Both the position numbers and the translations under genes were made by a program. Under the pieces are notes generated by a model. It saw only the letters and a list, made by a program, of their open reading frames with translations. It ran no database searches and was not told the origin of the DNA. 64,000 nucleotides of DNA from Nocardia jiangxiensis NBRC 101359 (GTDB lineage Bacteria; Actinomycetota; Actinomycetes; Mycobacteriales; Mycobacteriaceae): assembly GCF_000308615.1 (NCBI RefSeq), contig NZ_BAGB01000031.1, positions 179,348 to 243,347 of the forward strand, read 5' to 3'. This document shows positions 60,513 through 64,000 of the stretch, one piece after another (the first letter of the stretch is position 1; the number at the start of each line of letters is the position of its first letter).

Positions 60513-61076
60513 ATGGCTCGATGGGAACCGGATGCGCGCGGCCGCCTGGCACAGGCGGCGTTGGAGCTGTATCTGGAGCGTGGATTCGATCAGGCGACGG
60601 TGGCGGAGATCGCCGAACGGGCCGGGCTCACCGAGCGCACCTTCTTCCGGCACTACGGCGACAAACGCGAGGTGTTGTTCGGCGGGCAGGATGCTCTGCA
60701 CGAACTCATCTCGAAAATTATTGCTGAACAGCCTGATTCGGCTGCACCGATGGCGGCGATGGGCGCCGCGCTGACGGCGTTCGCCGAACTGCTCGCGCAG
60801 CGCCGGGACTTCGCCCGGCAGCGTCAGATCGTGATCGACGCCAACGCCTCGCTCCAGGAACGCGAGCTGATCAAACTCACTTCCCTCGCCGCGACTGCCG
60901 CGTCCGCGCTGCGCGAGCGAGGCGTCACCGAGCCCGCCGCCAGCCTGGCCGCCGAGGCCGGGCTCGCGGCATTCCGGATCGCGTTCGCCCGCTGGATCCA
61001 GGCCGAGGATCGAGAGCTGACCGAATTCGTCACCGAGGCATTGCAGGTGCTCGAAACGGTCACGGCCGGAAGATGA
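60513..61076 (+). CDS. TetR-family regulator divergent to the SDR gene
   Basis: 187 residues. Helix-turn-helix region: RLAQAALELYLERGFDQATVAEIAERAGLTERTFFRHYGDKREVLFGG. The C-terminal ligand domain is helical. ATG 60513 (MARWEPDARG) gives the standard TetR N-terminus. An in-frame ATG at 60477 adds 12 residues and would place an operator-like repeat in the coding sequence. It likely represses itself and the SDR gene through the repeats at 60426-60494. Confidence 0.9.
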   Translation: MARWEPDARGRLAQAALELYLERGFDQATVAEIAERAGLTERTFFRHYGDKREVLFGGQDALHELISKIIAEQPDSAAPMAAMGAALTAFAELLAQRRDFARQRQIVIDANASLQERELIKLTSLAATAASALRERGVTEPAASLAAEAGLAAFRIAFARWIQAEDRELTEFVTEALQVLETVTAGR

Positions 61077-61143
61077 TCGAGGGTCTGCGTGGCGGAAGAG
61101 GTTCGGGTGCGGGTTTTCCGGCGGTCCGAGCGACACTCTGCTG

Positions 61144-61935
61144 ATGCAGTACACAGTGATTCCGGGCGCGGCGGATTCGCCCGTGCTGATTCATGTCCCG
61201 CACGATTCGCGGATGATTCCGGCGCAGGTGCGCACGCACATCCCGCTGGACGACGTCGAGTTGTCGGCCGAACTGTCCCGGATGACCGACGCGCACACCG
61301 CGATGCTGGCAGAACAATCGGCGGCGCGAGCCGAGGTACGGCCGTGGCTGTTCGTGAACGAACTCTCGCGTCTGGTGGTGGATCCCGAACGGTTCCCGGA
61401 TGAGCGGGAGGAGATGCGTGCGGTCGGCATGGGGGCCGTGTACACCCGGACGTCCCACGGCGCTCGACTCCGGCGGGATGATCCGGAACACGAAAAGGCA
61501 TTACTTGCACGATATTACGAGCCCTACGCGGCGGCGATGACCCGGGCCGTCGAGAGCCGGGTGTCGGCCACCGACCGGGCGATCATCGTGGACCTGCATT
61601 CCTATCCGAGCGTGGCGCTGCCGTACGAACTGCACGGTGCGGGACCGCGCCCGCAGGTCTGTCTGGGGGCGGACTCCTTCCACACTCCGGCCCGGCTGCT
61701 CGCCGCTGCCCGGAATGCGTTCGCCGACTTCGAGGTCGAGGTGAATTCGCCGTTCTCCGGCACCTATGTCCCGCTGCGGCATTACGGCCGGAATCCGGAC
61801 GTCTCGGCGCTGATGGTGGAGATACGTCGCGACACCTACATGGTCGAACCGGGCGGAGATCCGCATGCGGGCTCGTCTGTGCTCGTATCCGCGTTGGCCG
61901 GTCTGTTGGATGAGATCAGTTGGGCTGCAAGTTGA
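61144..61935 (+). CDS. N-formylglutamate amidohydrolase (HutG-like)
   Basis: 263 residues. PVLIHVPHDSRMIP, PWLFVNELSRLVVDPERFPDE, and IIVDLHSYPSVALPYE are the metal-site segments of the family, which removes the formyl group of N-formylglutamate in histidine breakdown. ALMVEIRRDTYM is the conserved end. No other hut genes are nearby, so the physiological substrate may differ. No clear ribosome binding site before the ATG. Confidence 0.87.
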   Translation: MQYTVIPGAADSPVLIHVPHDSRMIPAQVRTHIPLDDVELSAELSRMTDAHTAMLAEQSAARAEVRPWLFVNELSRLVVDPERFPDEREEMRAVGMGAVYTRTSHGARLRRDDPEHEKALLARYYEPYAAAMTRAVESRVSATDRAIIVDLHSYPSVALPYELHGAGPRPQVCLGADSFHTPARLLAAARNAFADFEVEVNSPFSGTYVPLRHYGRNPDVSALMVEIRRDTYMVEPGGDPHAGSSVLVSALAGLLDEISWAAS

Positions 61936-62009
61936 TTCTCAGCGAGATCGACCGTGGATTCGAGTCTGATGCGACTCGTCGAATTGCGGGGGCGCAGGCG
62001 AGGGACGGA

Positions 62010-64000
62010 TCAGGCGCGGCGGGCATTACGGGCGGTGCCGCGATGCGCCGTGACGGTGCCGGGGTCCTCGGGCCAGGAATGTTTGGGGTAGCGGCCGCGC
62101 AGGTCGGCACGGACCTGTGGCCAGCCGGTGTGCCAGAAGGAAGCCAGATCGGCGGTGACCGCGACCGGACGTTGGGCCGGTGAGAGCAGGTGCAGCAGGA
62201 TCGGCGCCCGCCCGTCGGCGAGGCGCGGGGTATCGGTCCAGCCGAAGACCTCCTGCACCTTCACCGCGAGTACCGGCGGATCGGCGGCATAGTCCAGGCG
62301 TAACAGGCTGCCGGAGGGCACCTGAATGCGGTCGGGTGCGAGTTCGTCCAGTCGCGCCGCCTCTGGCCAAGGCAGTAGCCGGCGTAGCGCCTGTCCGGCG
62401 TCGATGCGCTCGAGATCGGCGCGGCGGCGGGCGGTGGCCAGTTCGGGGCCCAGCCACGCGTCGAGGTCGATGAGCAGGGCCTCGTCGTCGACGCGCGGCC
62501 AGGGTGCGCCGAGGGTGCGATGCAGGAAGTCCAGGCGGTTGCGCAGATCGATCGCGTCCGAATTCCAGTGCAGCAGGCCGAGTCCGGTCGACCGGAGCCC
62601 GGAATGCACTGCCGCGCTGAGCATGTGCGGGTCGGGATTGCGAAGAGATCGCTCCGACAAGGTGATCGCACCGAGCCGCTCGATCCGCCGAGTGACGACC
62701 TCGCCGTCGATCCAGTCCACCTCGTCCTCGCGGGTGCACAGATTCGGCGCGGCCTCGCGGGCCAGTCGCTCGTCGGCGACGGCGGCCGAGCGGATCCGCC
62801 CCTCGGCGCGGCCCGGATCACGGGTGGCCACCGCGACCGCGAGCCATTCCGCGTCGCCGAGGCCGGAACCGGGCGGCAACGTCACCGCCGTGCCATTGGC
62901 CATGAGATAGCTTGCCGAGCCTGGGCCACGTCGTCGCGCCAGACGTTCCGGATGGGCCAGTGCGACGATCAGCGCCGGATCATCGGCCTGCGTGGGTGAC
63001 CTGTCTCCGGCGCTGGTCTGTTGGAGGTCGATCTCGCCCGTGAGCCGGGTGAGCCGCTCGACCTCACGCCGCCAGCGACCCGGACGCTCCCGGCGCAGAG
63101 TGCGCAGAGCGGCGACGAGATCGATGGCGGGAGTGAGTGTTTCATCGTCGAGCAGCGTGACGACCTCGGCTGCCGGCCGCGCGCCGACCGCGGTCGCACC
63201 GTCCAGCAACGCACGGGCCAGCCGTGGATGCAGACCCACCCGGGACAACCCCCGCCCGCGCTCGGTCACCGTGCCGTCCGTGTCCACCGCGCCCAACGCG
63301 CGCAACACTTCTCGGCCCGCGGCCAGTCCGCCGGGCGGCGGATCGTCCCACCAGGCCAGGCCGCGCCCGTCAGGCGTGCCCCAGCAGGCCAGTTCCAGGG
63401 CCAGCCGGGTCAGGTCCGCGGTGCGGATCTCCGGTTCGGGATAGGCGGGCAGGGTGGAGTGCTCGCGTTCGGGCCAGCAGCGCCACGCCCAGCCGGGAGC
63501 CTGCCGCCCGGCGCGACCGGCGCGCTGTTCGGCGACCGCCGCCGAAACCCGAACCGTCGCAAGGCCGGACAGTCCGCGACCGCGATCGATCCGCGGCACC
63601 CGCGCGAGTCCGGAATCCACCACCGCGCGCACGCCCGGCACCGTCAGGCTGGATTCGGCGACGGCCGTGGACAGGACGACCCGGCGGCGCGGTCCGGGGC
63701 GCAGTGCGGCGTCCTGTCCGGCAGCCGAGAGCCTGCCGTGCAGGACGAGCACGTCGACATCGTGCAGATCGGACAGCAACTGGGCGGTTCGGCGGATCTC
63801 GGCCGCACCGGGCAGGAAGACCAATACGTCACCGGAGGTTCCGTCGAGTGCGGCGCGGGTGGCGCGGGCCACCTGCGCCTCGGTTCGTTCGCGCGGCAGT
63901 ACGGGGAGATAGGCGATATCCACCGGATAGGTCCGCGCCTGCACCTCGAGCACGGGTGCGGGTTCGCCGTCACCGAGCAGCGTCGCGAGCCGATCGGCGG
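62010..64000 (-). CDS. hrpB: ATP-dependent helicase HrpB, 5' end beyond the window
   Basis: At least 663 codons in frame up to the window edge; the N-terminal DEAD-box motifs I and II lie outside. Visible: VDIAYLPVL, DVLVFLPGAAEIRRTAQLL, helicase motif V region RVVLSTAVAESSLTVPGVRAVVDSGLARVPR, motif VI EQRAGRAGRQAPG, the HA2 region, and the HrpB-specific C-terminal domain (LRLDYAADPPVLAVKVQEVFGWTDTPRL, then PVAVTADLASFWHTGWPQVRADLRGRYPKHSWPEDP). HrpB is a DEAH-like helicase of unclear substrate. An internal GTG at 63953 is not the start: the upstream codons (ADRLATLLGD) also fit HrpB. Confidence 0.92.
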   Translation of the reverse strand, partial: ADRLATLLGDGEPAPVLEVQARTYPVDIAYLPVLPRERTEAQVARATRAALDGTSGDVLVFLPGAAEIRRTAQLLSDLHDVDVLVLHGRLSAAGQDAALRPGPRRRVVLSTAVAESSLTVPGVRAVVDSGLARVPRIDRGRGLSGLATVRVSAAVAEQRAGRAGRQAPGWAWRCWPEREHSTLPAYPEPEIRTADLTRLALELACWGTPDGRGLAWWDDPPPGGLAAGREVLRALGAVDTDGTVTERGRGLSRVGLHPRLARALLDGATAVGARPAAEVVTLLDDETLTPAIDLVAALRTLRRERPGRWRREVERLTRLTGEIDLQQTSAGDRSPTQADDPALIVALAHPERLARRRGPGSASYLMANGTAVTLPPGSGLGDAEWLAVAVATRDPGRAEGRIRSAAVADERLAREAAPNLCTREDEVDWIDGEVVTRRIERLGAITLSERSLRNPDPHMLSAAVHSGLRSTGLGLLHWNSDAIDLRNRLDFLHRTLGAPWPRVDDEALLIDLDAWLGPELATARRRADLERIDAGQALRRLLPWPEAARLDELAPDRIQVPSGSLLRLDYAADPPVLAVKVQEVFGWTDTPRLADGRAPILLHLLSPAQRPVAVTADLASFWHTGWPQVRADLRGRYPKHSWPEDPGTVTAHRGTARNARRA

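Noticed and set aside
61089..61403. Frame starting with GTG just before the N-formylglutamate amidohydrolase gene
   Set aside because: It is out of frame with the enzyme whose motifs begin at 61144 and has no family signal.

Overview
The window is a GC-rich actinobacterial chromosome segment, probably from Nocardia or a close relative in the Mycobacteriales (Corynebacteriales). Three things point there: near-universal G/C at third codon positions, many GTG and TTG starts, and a housekeeping backbone in the same order as the Mycobacterium tuberculosis trpC to tsnR region (recalled order: trpC-trpB-trpA-lgt, pyk, tesB, pdtaR, polA, rpsA, coaE-DUF402, uvrB, universal stress protein, uvrA, infC-rpmI-rplT-tsnR). 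The genus is an inference; no 16S rRNA gene is present. There is no prophage, insertion sequence, CRISPR array or rRNA operon. One tRNA, tRNA-Leu(CAA), is on the minus strand.

Layout. 0-5 kb: trpC-trpB-trpA with a 35-codon mini-ORF inserted between trpB and trpA, then lgt and a TM2-domain protein. 5-10 kb: a polar amino-acid uptake pair (lipoprotein and permease, no ATPase), pyk, tesB, an unknown gene and a low-molecular-weight phosphatase. 10.5-17 kb: tRNA-Leu, the pdtaR antiterminator regulator, and a branched-chain amino-acid transporter whose two ATPases are fused in one reading frame. 17-23 kb: polA, a stand-alone LeuA regulatory domain behind a Leu/Val-rich leader peptide, trxA, and an isopropylmalate/isocitrate-type dehydrogenase. 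23-31 kb: a complete amino-acid ABC operon, a LysR/FAD-oxidase divergon, an SPFH membrane protein coupled to a ribbon-helix-helix miniprotein, and a methyltransferase. 31-44 kb: rpsA, a TetR/MMPL pair with a palindromic operator, a Tat-exported phospholipase C, coaE, two tandem DUF402 genes, uvrB, and a VOC/AraC divergon. 45-56 kb: a universal stress protein, HelD, a PAS-GGDEF protein, a lone ketosynthase, uvrA, and unknown genes. 56-64 kb: infC-rpmI-rplT-tsnR, a small lipoprotein, an SDR/TetR divergon, an N-formylglutamate amidohydrolase, and hrpB, which is cut by the window end.

The most coherent system seen is a DNA-repair regulon. polA, uvrB and uvrA each carry TTGTCGGTG-N8-TANNNT, the LexA-independent (RecA-NDp, PafBC-type) DNA-damage promoter known from mycobacteria. 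At polA and uvrB the -10 box lies only 7 nt before the start codon, so those mRNAs should be leaderless. Several other genes (lgt, pyk, 29759, 59076) show the same short -10 to start spacing. Other notable points are the degenerate copy of the trpB tail between trpB and trpA, the LivG-LivF fusion, the putative attenuated LeuA-domain gene, and infC with a probable AUC start behind a structured leader.
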